64,000 bases of DNA, taken from assembly GCA_020634435.1 (NCBI GenBank), contig JACKBS010000007.1:558001-622000 (forward strand), in the 5' to 3' direction. The translations under genes and the position numbers were made by a program. The notes under the pieces are model-generated. The model saw only the letters and a list, made by a program, of their open reading frames with translations. It made no database searches and was not told where the DNA came from. Of the stretch, positions 16,932 through 25,148 are shown piece after piece. The DNA is from Ardenticatenaceae bacterium (GTDB taxonomy: Bacteria > Chloroflexota > Anaerolineae > Promineifilales > Promineifilaceae). Positions within the stretch are counted from its first letter, which is position 1. Every line of letters starts with the position of its first letter.

Positions 16932-17195
16932 ATGTCTAAGAAACCGAACAAAGGTGGGCTACCAAAACCCAATGCCACTTTTCGTACTGCCGACCAAACC
17001 GGGGAGTTTACTGCTGCCGACATTCTGGGCATGGTGTGTAATCCCATTTATGCCGGTGTCGGGCCGTTCCCGCAGTTGATTCCTGATGAAGAGTGGGTGG
17101 CGGCTGCTTCTCAGGCGATTAAAAAGGAAGGGGCTGAGCAGTTTTTGGTGAATATGCTTTATCTATTAAGGCTGTCACTGGCGGGGGAGATGTAG
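16932..17195 (+). CDS. Small unknown protein
   Basis: An 87-residue protein starting MSKKPNKGGLPKPNATFRTADQ, with FTAADILGMVCNPIYAGVGPFPQLIPDEEWVAAASQAIKKEG. AGGAG lies 8 bases before the ATG. The phrase PIYAGVGPFPQLI resembles the recombinase-type NPIYAG segment of large serine recombinases, but nothing else of that family is visible. Unknown function; the strong ribosome site and codon use support a real gene. Confidence 0.55.
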   Translation: MSKKPNKGGLPKPNATFRTADQTGEFTAADILGMVCNPIYAGVGPFPQLIPDEEWVAAASQAIKKEGAEQFLVNMLYLLRLSLAGEM

Positions 17196-17266
17196 GTACG
17201 ATTTTTTCGCTTTGTCTCACAATTCGGGATTGTTCTTTTGGCCGATGGGTGATACCGTGAAGGTAT

Positions 17267-17698
17267 ATGCCAGTTGAACCAGATGCCGGTCAAACCAGCG
17301 AGCCGTTTGAGGACGAGATAGGGCAAATAAAGACATTGTGGCAGGAACTGCCAGAAGCCCATCAAGTTGCCCTTGTCTTGCAGTTGGCCGGTTCTTTGCT
17401 AGATGGTCCGTATCGCCCTTATTTGCGCCATGCCATGACCCAACAGTGGCCGGTACGGCCAACAGAATTTCCTGTGGCTTTCCCCAGATTTGAAATAACG
17501 GATGATGACCTACTAAATGCGTATCTGGATGAGGAGGACTTGGTCCAACTCAAACCGGAGCATCTTCAGGAAATGGCCGAGACCATGAGAAGCCATTACA
17601 TCCACGATTTATTTTGGCCGGAGCTGCGCTATGTCGCTGGGTCAATTTTGGAGAAATTATCAGAGAGCAATGTGCCTGTTAATAAATTGACACCCTAA
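17267..17698 (+). CDS. Unknown 143-residue protein
   Basis: A soluble, acidic, mostly helical protein (QIKTLWQELPEAHQVALVLQLAGSLLDGPYRPYL ... LDEEDLVQLKPEHLQEMAETMRSHYIHDLFWPEL). The ATG at 17267 follows GAAGG. It lies 71 bp after the previous small gene on the same strand and may be co-transcribed. No recognised domain or motif. Confidence 0.55.
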   Translation: MPVEPDAGQTSEPFEDEIGQIKTLWQELPEAHQVALVLQLAGSLLDGPYRPYLRHAMTQQWPVRPTEFPVAFPRFEITDDDLLNAYLDEEDLVQLKPEHLQEMAETMRSHYIHDLFWPELRYVAGSILEKLSESNVPVNKLTP

Positions 17699-17793
17699 CC
17701 CTGGCCGCTTTTATATCGACTGTGGCTATGGACTGCTATCCTAAAGACAGTTAACAAGATTTGTCTGAAGTTGTAGCTGTGGAGGGTTTAACA

Positions 17794-17883
17794 ATGATTA
17801 CCATGCCCCTGGTTAACCTGGTTATCGTCATTTTAGGCGCATTGATTGTGGGTATTGCTCTGGGTAGTCGCCGGACTGCTTAA
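17794..17883 (+). CDS. 29-residue single-pass membrane microprotein
   Basis: A very short frame reading MITMPLVNLVIVILGALIV then GIALGSRRTA. It is one clean hydrophobic helix with a positive C-terminus, so it would insert with the short N-terminus outside. A strong GGAGGG site is 7 bases before the ATG, and the stop is doubled (TAATAA). This is the pattern of a genuine small membrane protein; function is unknown. Confidence 0.6.
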   Translation: MITMPLVNLVIVILGALIVGIALGSRRTA

Positions 17884-17898
17884 TAACTACTTTCTGAT

Positions 17899-18480
17899 TT
17901 ATTGTTGGCCTTTGAGATGCTCTTCTTGATTGCGCCGCGCCAGGTAAGCATATAAGGTTGGTTTAGAAATCCCCAACATGTGGCATATCTCTTTGACGGC
18001 ATATTTCTTCTCGTCATACAGCTGATACGCCAGCTCTGTTTTCTTCGCATCCAGCTTTTTCGGTCTGCCCCCTAACCGTCCTCGCGCACGGGCTGCTTCT
18101 AATCCTGCGATTGTTCTCTCGCGAATGAGGTTCCGTTCAAATTCCGTCAATGCGCCAAAAATGTGAAAGATGAGACGACCGCCGCTGGTGGTTGTGTCGA
18201 TGGATTCTTGCAAGCTGCGAAAACCAATGCCTTGTTCTTCCAATTGACCAACAGTTTCGATGAGGTGTTTGAGGGAACGGCCAAGTCTGTCTAGCCGCCA
18301 GACGACGATGCTGTCCCCGCTGCGGGCATAGTTGAGCGCTTCCTGCAAGCCGGGTCGGTCGGCTTTGGCCCCACTGATTTTGTCCTGAAAGATGCGTTCG
18401 CAGCCTGCTTGCTGCAAAGCATCTGTTTGTAGGGAGACATCTTGTTCTAATGTTGAGACGCGGGCATATCCAATGAGCAT
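17899..18480 (-). CDS. Serine recombinase (resolvase/invertase type)
   Basis: A 193-residue small serine recombinase. The catalytic domain starts MLIGYARVSTLEQD with nucleophile Ser9. It continues with SGAKADRPGLQEAL, VVWRLDRLGRSLKHL (active-site Arg residues) and TEFERNLIRERTIAGLEAARARGR on the long E helix. The C-terminal DNA-binding HTH is YAVKEICHMLGISKPTLYAYL. Length fits Tn3 resolvases and Hin/Gin invertases. No transposase or res site was recognised beside it, so it may be a relic of a mobile element or act on a nearby invertible site. It sits close to the edge of the AT-rich island. Confidence 0.9.
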   Translation of the reverse strand: MLIGYARVSTLEQDVSLQTDALQQAGCERIFQDKISGAKADRPGLQEALNYARSGDSIVVWRLDRLGRSLKHLIETVGQLEEQGIGFRSLQESIDTTTSGGRLIFHIFGALTEFERNLIRERTIAGLEAARARGRLGGRPKKLDAKKTELAYQLYDEKKYAVKEICHMLGISKPTLYAYLARRNQEEHLKGQQ

Positions 18481-18745
18481 GAGTGCATCTTACTGTTAAG
18501 AAACCCGTGTGCGCAAGAACTAATTTCACTTTGATTTGTTAACTGGGTTTTGTTACTGGTCGGTGTTGAAGCTTTATCTTTTTGTTTTTGTGGTTAAGAG
18601 AGGAGTAAAGAAAATGGGCGTTTTCCATTGGCCACTGTTTATACGAAAAATGTAGTCTTTGAAACTGCTCATATAAAAGGGGTAGGTCGATAGTGTATAA
18701 TAGGCAAAATTATTGAATGCTGTATCTATGAATGGAACATCTATC

Positions 18746-18961
18746 ATGACTATTAAAGAAACCAAGACAACGGTGGTGCAAACTGAAATTCCTGATGGGT
18801 TATTGACCCAGGCTCAGGATTTAGTGGCTGCCGGTTGGTTCCGTAATCTGGATGAGTTGATGCTGGATGCTTTACGCCGTTTCCTTGAATCCCACCGAGG
18901 CGAATTGATGGAGGAGTTTATTCGTCAAGACGTTGAGTGGGGTTTGCGTGGGGATGAGTAA
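18746..18961 (+). CDS. Ribbon-helix-helix type antitoxin
   Basis: A 71-residue protein with a ParD/CopG-like layout: KTTVVQTEIPDGLLTQAQDLVAAG followed by NLDELMLDALRRFLESHRGELMEE. The predicted strand then two helices would bind the operon promoter as a dimer. The ATG at 18746 is preceded by GGAAC; earlier in-frame ATGs at 18713 and 18728 are possible. It overlaps the PIN toxin start by 8 bp, the usual antitoxin-toxin order. Confidence 0.7.
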   Translation: MTIKETKTTVVQTEIPDGLLTQAQDLVAAGWFRNLDELMLDALRRFLESHRGELMEEFIRQDVEWGLRGDE

Positions 18962-19463
18962 AGAATCTGCTTCTGTTGTCTGTGATGCCGGGCCGTTAAT
19001 TCATCTCAGTGAGCTTGACTGCCTATCTCTCCTCAATGATTTTTCCGACGTTCTCGTGCCGGAACAAGTTTGGCAAGAAGTTGTGCAACACCAGGCCAAT
19101 GCCCTCGATGAATCCGCTCTAGATTTCCAGACCGTACCTGTCAATAACTCTTCAACTGCATCGTTTCAATCCCTGGTTAAGTCGCTGTCGTTGGATTACG
19201 GAGAACAGGCCGCACTTTCCCTCATGGAACTTAACCCTGACGCTATTTTTCTGACAGATGATGCGGCGGCCAGGTTAGCGGCCGTTTCGTTGGGGTATCA
19301 GGTGCATGGCAGCATTGGTATTCTGATTCGTGCCATCCGACGTGAGCAAAAAACAAAGGGTGAAGTCCTGACCATTCTCCGCGACATACCAATCCGTTCT
19401 ACGTTGTTCATTCGTGCTAATTTGCTAGAGGATATTGTTAATCAGGTGGAAAATGGATTTTGA
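18954..19463 (+). CDS. PIN-domain toxin (DUF3368/VapC-like)
   Basis: A 169-residue PIN-fold protein starting at ATG 18954 inside the antitoxin gene. Acidic positions expected for the metal site are visible: CDAGPLIHLSELDCL near the N-terminus, LDYGEQAALSLMEL in the middle and FLTDDAAARLAAVSLG near the C-terminal half. The sequence then reads VHGSIGILIRAIR, typical of DUF3368 proteins. These are RNA-cleaving toxins by family. With the overlapping RHH gene it forms a probable type II toxin-antitoxin pair at the border of the island. Confidence 0.8.
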   Translation: MSKESASVVCDAGPLIHLSELDCLSLLNDFSDVLVPEQVWQEVVQHQANALDESALDFQTVPVNNSSTASFQSLVKSLSLDYGEQAALSLMELNPDAIFLTDDAAARLAAVSLGYQVHGSIGILIRAIRREQKTKGEVLTILRDIPIRSTLFIRANLLEDIVNQVENGF

Positions 19464-19675
19464 TAGGTTTTAGTCAATAGCTGAGGAGTTTATTGATCGC
19501 TCCTCGCGAGAATTTGGCGAAATGCCAGCTTCCGCTTTCTTTGAACTGCTATTTGATAGGATGGTGGATAGAATAATTGCACCTTACGAGCTTCGGTTAT
19601 CCTCTAATAACGGTGGGAAGAAAGCAATTGCAACCGTATGCTTATATTGTGAAAATTAGTTTCACATTATCAATC
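19464..19675. other. Intergenic stretch with a possible gene remnant
   Basis: Between the PIN toxin and the convergent radical SAM gene. On the plus strand a frame without a good start runs to 19660 (internal ATG at 19521, reading MPASAFFELLFDRMVDRIIA). It may be a scrap of a lost gene; no family recognised. Confidence 0.3.
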
Positions 19676-21025
19676 CTACCCTTTATCCCAAGCGTCATAG
19701 CCCCTATCCCAAGCGTCATACCCCCTATCCCAGTCTGACCAATTGGTAGATTCCATTCTAATCCCAACTTTTTTCATGATTTTGGTGATTGTCCTTTTCT
19801 TGGTGAAAGAGGGTTGATTTTTACAATCTGTGGGAAACCCAGTATCTATGAAATTCGATCCTGCGACAGTAATTGAATGAATTGGTATCATCACAGGAAT
19901 TCCTGTATTAATATGATATGTTGACAATGAACCTATAGTAATCCCTATATGCTTTGATACATGAGAGAATATTTCCCACCTATCACCACAAAAATAGTTT
20001 TTTTCTTGGAATGAATTGTTCCACATATAGCTATATTTGTTACACCCACCGCCACATGCAGAAAAATAGTCGCAGATTTCACACTCTGGCCGTCTCTGGG
20101 AGACCTGTTCCCTAAATTCTTTACGAATGTCCCCATCCAACAATTCACCTAACGAATTATCGTATAAATTTCCAAAAGCGAGCTCCTTATGACCTATAAA
20201 ATTATCGCATGGCATTACGGTTCCGTTATGATCGATGGATACATATTCGCTACAGCTACCATTAAATTTGCATGTTGAAGGTTTTCCTCCTAGCAAACCT
20301 GTAATCACATTGTCTAAATATCTCACTTCAATATCTGGATCATCAAGTTCAAACCACAGGTCAAAAACGCGTTTCATGAACATTGAAAAATCACCAGATG
20401 ATAAAGAATTGTTGGAAATAGAGCTTGAATTATGCTCTTTTTCTACCATCGGCAGAAAATCAAACCGCTTAAATCCAGAATCCAAAAAAAAGTCGAAAAT
20501 TTCATCAGCATGATCAACACTTAATTTATCTATAACTGCGAGGATTGAAAATGGATTTCTAGAATCTTGGAGTAGTTGGACTCCTCTTATCGTTTGCTCA
20601 AAACTGCCTCTGCCGGAAATATATGGCCTTTTCATATCGTGAATCCATTTGGGGCCATCTAAACTGACACCTATTCCAAAATTTGATTCAAGGAATAAAT
20701 TTACCCATTGTTGGTTTAACAATGTTCCATTTGTCTGAATGAGATTCCGAAATTTAGTGCCTTGATTGATTGAAATTTCAGTTTGAACCCTAATGATTTT
20801 TTCGAACGTGTCAATACCTGCTATAAGAGGTTCACCACCATGCCAAATTAATTCCACAAAATTTGAACGCTGCGAAGCTTGATTCATTAGCTTCAATATT
20901 ACATTTATGTCCAATCGTGAACCTGGAGTTCTTGGAGTCCCACCGAAATAATAACAATATGGACAACCCAAATTGCAGTTTCCAGTCAATTTAACAATAT
21001 AAGAAGAGATTTGGTGATTTTGCAT
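19676..21025 (-). CDS. Radical SAM/SPASM protein with C-terminal WDRG-YDA repeat tail
   Basis: A 449-residue radical SAM enzyme of the peptide-maturase/anaerobic sulfatase-maturase type. Cys17, Cys21 and Cys24 (CNLGCPYC) bind the SAM cluster; WHGGEPL follows. A SPASM region with many Cys (CSEYVSIDHNGTVMPCD and CEICDYFSACGGGCNKY) would bind extra clusters. An extension of about 100 residues follows the SPASM part and ends in a tandem repeat, WSDWDRG-YDAWDRG-YDAWDKG. Trp-x-Asp, Trp-Asp-Arg/Lys and Tyr-Asp-Ala resemble three-residue cyclophane core motifs, so the tail could be a tethered substrate. The gene begins 3 bp after a response-regulator gene, so a kinase-regulator pair probably controls it. 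Substrate is unproven. Confidence 0.85.
   Translation of the reverse strand: MQNHQISSYIVKLTGNCNLGCPYCYYFGGTPRTPGSRLDINVILKLMNQASQRSNFVELIWHGGEPLIAGIDTFEKIIRVQTEISINQGTKFRNLIQTNGTLLNQQWVNLFLESNFGIGVSLDGPKWIHDMKRPYISGRGSFEQTIRGVQLLQDSRNPFSILAVIDKLSVDHADEIFDFFLDSGFKRFDFLPMVEKEHNSSSISNNSLSSGDFSMFMKRVFDLWFELDDPDIEVRYLDNVITGLLGGKPSTCKFNGSCSEYVSIDHNGTVMPCDNFIGHKELAFGNLYDNSLGELLDGDIRKEFREQVSQRRPECEICDYFSACGGGCNKYSYMWNNSFQEKNYFCGDRWEIFSHVSKHIGITIGSLSTYHINTGIPVMIPIHSITVAGSNFIDTGFPTDCKNQPSFTKKRTITKIMKKVGIRMESTNWSDWDRGYDAWDRGYDAWDKG
19679..19741 (-). repeat. 21-bp tandem repeat at the end of the radical SAM gene
   Basis: Three 21-bp units (19679-19699, 19700-19720, 19721-19741), the first two differing at few positions, the third more diverged. 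They encode the heptads YDAWDKG, YDAWDRG and WSDWDRG directly before the stop codon. Differences fall at codons that keep Trp and Asp. Confidence 0.85.
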
Positions 21026-21028
21026 TAT

Positions 21029-21805
21029 TTAAATATCTTTTGGAGAATTCAATGACTTTCTTGGGTGAGTTTTGATGCCGATTGATAGAACGTTCACTAA
21101 ATCAATTGACATAGCAAGATGAGTTAAATGAACGTAAGAGTAATCTTCAGAATCACCAATCAACACTCCGTAGTCTCGTAACTTTTGCCTAATTTGTTCT
21201 AAGTTTCTATCTACCCGCCCAGTTGAAATATTAATCTTTAAAGCCGTTTGCTCACGTGACATTCCGCTAGCTATTGCAACTAATACTTCTTTCTCTTTGG
21301 GTGAAAAAATATTTCTTAAATTGTATGAAAGAGATGGACTCGGTCGCATAATAGAAAGGTTAGTCTTAAAATCTATATGTCGTTCACCTCGACCTACTTG
21401 AATTAATGCAAAAATAATTTCATTGGGATCGGCTCCTTTTTGGATAAAACCTAATCCACCTTCATGTTTGGAATCCAGAATAATGTTTACAGTTGATTCA
21501 GATACTAAAGCACTTGTAAATAATACTCCAATCTGAGGATTTTCTTTTTTCAGTTTTAGACCTGCACCTAAACCCCGCTGATTAATTGGTTCATAATTGA
21601 CCACTGAATTTTCATTTTCAGGCAAGTATATATCTACCAATACAACATCAGGAGAATATTTTTCTACTGCTGATTGAATTTTATCAATTGTTTTTACAGT
21701 GCAACACACTGACAAATTTGGGTTGCTATCTATTAATTTTTCAAAAGCATAAATGGCTGTTGAGTGATCTTCAACAATCATAACTTTATAGGGTAGTACC
21801 TCCAT
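21029..21805 (-). CDS. Response regulator with LuxR-type HTH
   Basis: A 258-residue NarL/FixJ-type regulator. The receiver domain has the acidic pocket Glu12/Asp13 (IVEDH), the phosphorylated Asp58 (VVLVDIYLP) and Lys in FIQKGAD. An unusual insert follows Asp58 (ENENSVVNYEPINQRGLGAG). The C-terminal HTH reads FSPKEKEVLVAIASGMSREQTALKINIS, then RVDRNLEQIRQKLRDYG. It lies 40 bp after the histidine kinase gene and 3 bp before the radical SAM gene, so it is probably the phosphoacceptor for that kinase and may control this same operon. Confidence 0.88.
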   Translation of the reverse strand: MEVLPYKVMIVEDHSTAIYAFEKLIDSNPNLSVCCTVKTIDKIQSAVEKYSPDVVLVDIYLPENENSVVNYEPINQRGLGAGLKLKKENPQIGVLFTSALVSESTVNIILDSKHEGGLGFIQKGADPNEIIFALIQVGRGERHIDFKTNLSIMRPSPSLSYNLRNIFSPKEKEVLVAIASGMSREQTALKINISTGRVDRNLEQIRQKLRDYGVLIGDSEDYSYVHLTHLAMSIDLVNVLSIGIKTHPRKSLNSPKDI

Positions 21806-21845
21806 AATATTCCTCGATTTTCTTGTTGCCCAAGGTTGATGAATG

Positions 21846-22652
21846 TCAACTTAGTTTGAGTAAGAGGTCAACTTGGGCTCCGCCAAGTTCTGAATTTGAT
21901 GGGATGATATTAACTCGCCCTTCAAATGGTGACGCAAGCTCTGCAATCACACGCAATCCTAAATGTCCTTGATCCGCTAGATATTGTAGAAAACCTCGGA
22001 TTTCAGGAATCAAAAATGAAAATCCACTGCCATTGTCTATAGTCATCAAAACCAGATAATTGTTTTGTTTTTTGACTATAATTTTTAATTGGTCAGCATT
22101 ACCATGATTACGAGCATTTCGAATAGTTTCTTGCACGAAAAGTAATATAACCTTTCTCATTCTAGGGGGAATTTCTTTTAGGAATTCGAGATCATCCTCA
22201 ACCAATAAACTAATATCTGATCCGTCCACTCGTCCAACACGAATAGCCTCACGCAATTGCGAAACCAGATCGAAATTGTCTTGAGATTGTAAATTTGCAC
22301 TGTCTAAAAGAATATGCCGAATATCCTGTATAGACTCTTGAACACGAACAACAAAATCAAGTGCGTTAGTCTTCTTGAAATCTGTGGATGGGTCTTGAAT
22401 CTCTTGCTGAAACAGTTGAGTTGCAGCAGAAAGTTCTTGCAATGGGCCATCATGTAACTGACTAGCAATAGCTAGTTGATTATCACGCCTCAATTCAATT
22501 ATCCGTGCTATAAGTTCGTTTTTTGATTGAAGGTGTTCATACATTTGAATAAGGACATGAAGGACGAATTGCCTTCGGACATTCAAATCTATTTCGTCTC
22601 TGCTTAGTTCGTCCAATAGTTCGTATAACTTATCCCAATCTTGTTGATCCAT
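21846..22652 (-). CDS. Soluble histidine kinase (HisKA_3 type)
   Basis: A 268-residue cytoplasmic kinase with no membrane segment. A helical N-terminus leads to the dimerisation/phosphoacceptor helix with His67 (SQLHDGPLQELSAATQ), the NarX/DesK-type motif. The ATPase domain has the N box QETIRNARNHG and the D box TIDNGSGFSF, and ends near LGLRVIAELASPFEGRVNI. No sensory domain is recognisable, so it likely senses an internal signal through its N-terminus or a partner. It starts the operon kinase - response regulator - radical SAM and is divergent from the DHOD-like gene. Confidence 0.87.
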   Translation of the reverse strand: MDQQDWDKLYELLDELSRDEIDLNVRRQFVLHVLIQMYEHLQSKNELIARIIELRRDNQLAIASQLHDGPLQELSAATQLFQQEIQDPSTDFKKTNALDFVVRVQESIQDIRHILLDSANLQSQDNFDLVSQLREAIRVGRVDGSDISLLVEDDLEFLKEIPPRMRKVILLFVQETIRNARNHGNADQLKIIVKKQNNYLVLMTIDNGSGFSFLIPEIRGFLQYLADQGHLGLRVIAELASPFEGRVNIIPSNSELGGAQVDLLLKLS

Positions 22653-22977
22653 CGAGCAATCCTATAAGCCAATTTTCCAGAAAAATAAGTTAAACCAATT
22701 TTGGAAAGTGAATTATATGTGATTAAGTAGGTGATGTGGATAGATAACGCAATTGTTCCCTACACTAATTGAGAAGTACACTAACAAAAGAGAACTTTAC
22801 CCCCAGTATCCCTCTTAACCCATTTATATTTCTTGTTTAATCCTCCTAATTCTAAAATGTTCAGAAACCAATCGAGAGAAATTCCCCAATTTTTGCAGGA
22901 ACTGCATCCTTTTCTAGGATAGAAAAACATATTAGGTTTGTAATAGGTCCGAGAACAGCAAATAAGGGGTAAATGAA
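22653..22977. other. Divergent promoter region
   Basis: 325 bp of AT-rich non-coding DNA between the kinase operon (minus) and the DHOD-tmk-nth operon (plus). It must hold both promoters. An AAGGGG ribosome site lies 8 bp before the plus-strand start at 22978. No convincing gene or operator palindrome was seen. Confidence 0.55.
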
Positions 22978-24522
22978 ATGACTAAACTTCAATGGTTAGA
23001 AATGAAAGATTTTACACTTAGTTCTCCTTTATGGGTGGCTTCGTCACATTTTACTGGTAATCAAGCTGCAATTCGGCATTGGGTAACACAATCACCATCA
23101 GCTATTACGCTAAAAACTACATCTGAAAAACTCGGGGGCGATGGGAGAAGTGGGCATCGGACATTGCAACCAATAGATTCTGATAGCTTTTACTGCGATG
23201 GCCCAAAAAGTTTAGAATTGCTCAATTTAGAGGCGACAAAAAAATTGCTAGCGTTTGCTAAAAACATGTTACCAAACTCAAAAATTGGGATCAGCATTCT
23301 TCTTGGTGAAGATTATAAAAAATGCGATTGTGAGATTTCTCCTTTTAACCCTGATTTTGTTGAATTAAATTTGAAGTATAGTTTCAGGACACACGTGGCA
23401 GATTGTGAACCAATTCTTGAGCAAATTGCAGAAAAGACTCTTTTTATCCAAAGTGAAGTAGACAAATTCTTGGCTATCTTTAAAGATAAACCTGTTTTTA
23501 TCAAATTGACTCGTGAAATCCCTTGGCTTGGATCAACGACAGAAATGCATTCAATAGTTAAATCTTTACATAATCACGGAAATGCAGGCCTTATTGTTGC
23601 TAATACCGCTAAGCATATCATACCACCGACTATGGCAGGCTCTTCGTATGCACTAGAAAACGGAATATTAGCGGGTAGTAAACTATTTGAAAAAACCTAT
23701 CAGCTTGTAAAAGTTATCTATCCTATTGCTAAAAAGATGCGCATTCCCATTATTGCTACCGGTGGGATATCCAATTACAAAAGAGTTCTTGATATATTGG
23801 CAGCTGGAGCCTCTGCCATCCAACTATGCTCAGTGTTTCAAGTCAATGGTCTAACTTATTATTCGAGATTAAGAGAGCGGTTGATAGGAATAATCCACGA
23901 GAACAAACTCCAAAACTATATGAACTTTATGACAAATTTGCACAATAACAGCTTGATTGTTTATCCTTCATCTCAGCTTACCTATCATTCTCGCTTCTAT
24001 GCCTATTCCTTCAAGGATTTTTTTAGCAAAGCAAAACGAATAGACATTGTTAATATGTATGGAAGAACTTGGCTTAAGCAAGGAAACCTCCAAGTATTAG
24101 AAGCATCCATATCGCGTCCAGGTGTACAACTTCGATACTTTCTCATGTCATCAAAATCACCCTATATCCCTTTAATAGCAAAGATGTGGAACAGAGATGT
24201 TGATGAAATACGTAACAATATTACAAATGTAAAAAGTATGCTGATAAATTGTTTGAAATCAGCCTGCCATCCAAAATCGTCAGTCGAATTCTATGAACAC
24301 ACAAGATGTCCATTCTTCTCATTGTATTTAACTGAATGTGCAGCTTTGTTTGTACCTTATTCAATAGGTAAAGAAACTCCTTTCATGCCTATATATCAAT
24401 TTTCATCCGAAGAAGAGGAATATGCCCGTCTGGAAAATCAAATAATGGAACTGTCCTTTTTTAGCAATGATTTTGTAACAACAGAGGTACAACAATGGGA
24501 ACTAAACGAGGCTTCTTTATAG
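22978..24522 (+). CDS. Dihydroorotate dehydrogenase-like FMN protein with long C-terminal extension
   Basis: A 514-residue protein. Residues 1-310 resemble the FMN TIM-barrel of dihydroorotate/dihydropyrimidine dehydrogenases: an N-terminal SPLWVASSHF, SAITLKTTSE, the substrate-loop-like VELNLKYSF in place of the usual N-x-SCPN, FIKLTREI, and the FMN-phosphate site IIATGGISNYKRVLDILAAGASAIQLCSVF. The last ~200 residues are unrelated to standard enzymes and contain a Cys-bearing part (CLKSACHPKSSVEFYEHTRCPFF). The missing SCPN loop makes another substrate likely. It overlaps thymidylate kinase by 28 bp, so the two are coupled. It is divergent from the kinase/radical SAM operon. I infer a nucleotide or base reductase/oxidase role. 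Confidence 0.7.
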   Translation: MTKLQWLEMKDFTLSSPLWVASSHFTGNQAAIRHWVTQSPSAITLKTTSEKLGGDGRSGHRTLQPIDSDSFYCDGPKSLELLNLEATKKLLAFAKNMLPNSKIGISILLGEDYKKCDCEISPFNPDFVELNLKYSFRTHVADCEPILEQIAEKTLFIQSEVDKFLAIFKDKPVFIKLTREIPWLGSTTEMHSIVKSLHNHGNAGLIVANTAKHIIPPTMAGSSYALENGILAGSKLFEKTYQLVKVIYPIAKKMRIPIIATGGISNYKRVLDILAAGASAIQLCSVFQVNGLTYYSRLRERLIGIIHENKLQNYMNFMTNLHNNSLIVYPSSQLTYHSRFYAYSFKDFFSKAKRIDIVNMYGRTWLKQGNLQVLEASISRPGVQLRYFLMSSKSPYIPLIAKMWNRDVDEIRNNITNVKSMLINCLKSACHPKSSVEFYEHTRCPFFSLYLTECAALFVPYSIGKETPFMPIYQFSSEEEEYARLENQIMELSFFSNDFVTTEVQQWELNEASL

Positions 24523-25148
24523 CATTTGACGGTCTTGATGGATGTGGAAAATCAACACAAGCTAAACTTTTAGCCAGTTATTTAGTCGAGAATTCATATT
24601 CAAAAGATGTCGTATTAACATTTGAACCTGGAGGGTCTCCAATAGGGAAAATCATTCGCCAGATTACCCTTTACTCTGATCTTCCGATTAATATGACGAC
24701 AGAGCTTTTGTTGATGTTAGCCGAGCGATCCGAACATATATCAACTGTAATTTCTCCATCTTTAGTTGATGGCAAAATAGTGATTTGCGATCGATTTAGT
24801 GAAAGTACCATAGTATATCAAGGGGTAATGGGGGGGATAGACCTGCAATTAGTCGCTATGCTTGATAATGTGGCCAGGAAATCTATCTGGCCAGATATGT
24901 ACATTTATCTTGACATACCTGAAGAAGTTGCATGGCAACGAGCCCTTCAGAGGAGCAACCAAACTGTCGCAGCGTCGAAGTATGATGTCACAGATATATC
25001 CTTTTTCAAAGGGGTTCGTGATGCTTTTATTAATGAATGGAAAAATCATCATCGTCCGTTACTAATCGTGGATGGCACTGGTTCGATTGAAGAAGTTCAC
25101 AAAAGGATTGTCAAAAAGTTCTTAGGAAAATTTTATGGCACAAATTAA
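24495..25148 (+). CDS. tmk: Thymidylate kinase-like
   Basis: A 217-residue dTMP kinase family protein. It has the P-loop FDGLDGCGKSTQ (residues 9-20), FEPGGSPIGKIIR in place of the usual TREPGGT, the DRF motif (VICDRFSESTIVYQG) and a lid region with RALQRSN. It normally phosphorylates dTMP to dTDP. FEPGGS differs from the usual TREPGG by lacking the Arg, which may change activity. Its ATG lies within the end of the DHOD-like gene, and its end overlaps the endonuclease III gene by 14 bp. A housekeeping tmk would normally sit elsewhere, so this is probably a second, specialised copy. Confidence 0.85.
   Translation: MGTKRGFFIAFDGLDGCGKSTQAKLLASYLVENSYSKDVVLTFEPGGSPIGKIIRQITLYSDLPINMTTELLLMLAERSEHISTVISPSLVDGKIVICDRFSESTIVYQGVMGGIDLQLVAMLDNVARKSIWPDMYIYLDIPEEVAWQRALQRSNQTVAASKYDVTDISFFKGVRDAFINEWKNHHRPLLIVDGTGSIEEVHKRIVKKFLGKFYGTN

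Noticed and set aside
19679..19741. Random low-complexity extension caused by loss of a stop codon
   Set aside because: The heptads preserve Trp and Asp at fixed positions and end in a stop directly after the last unit, which favours a selected tail; still unproven.
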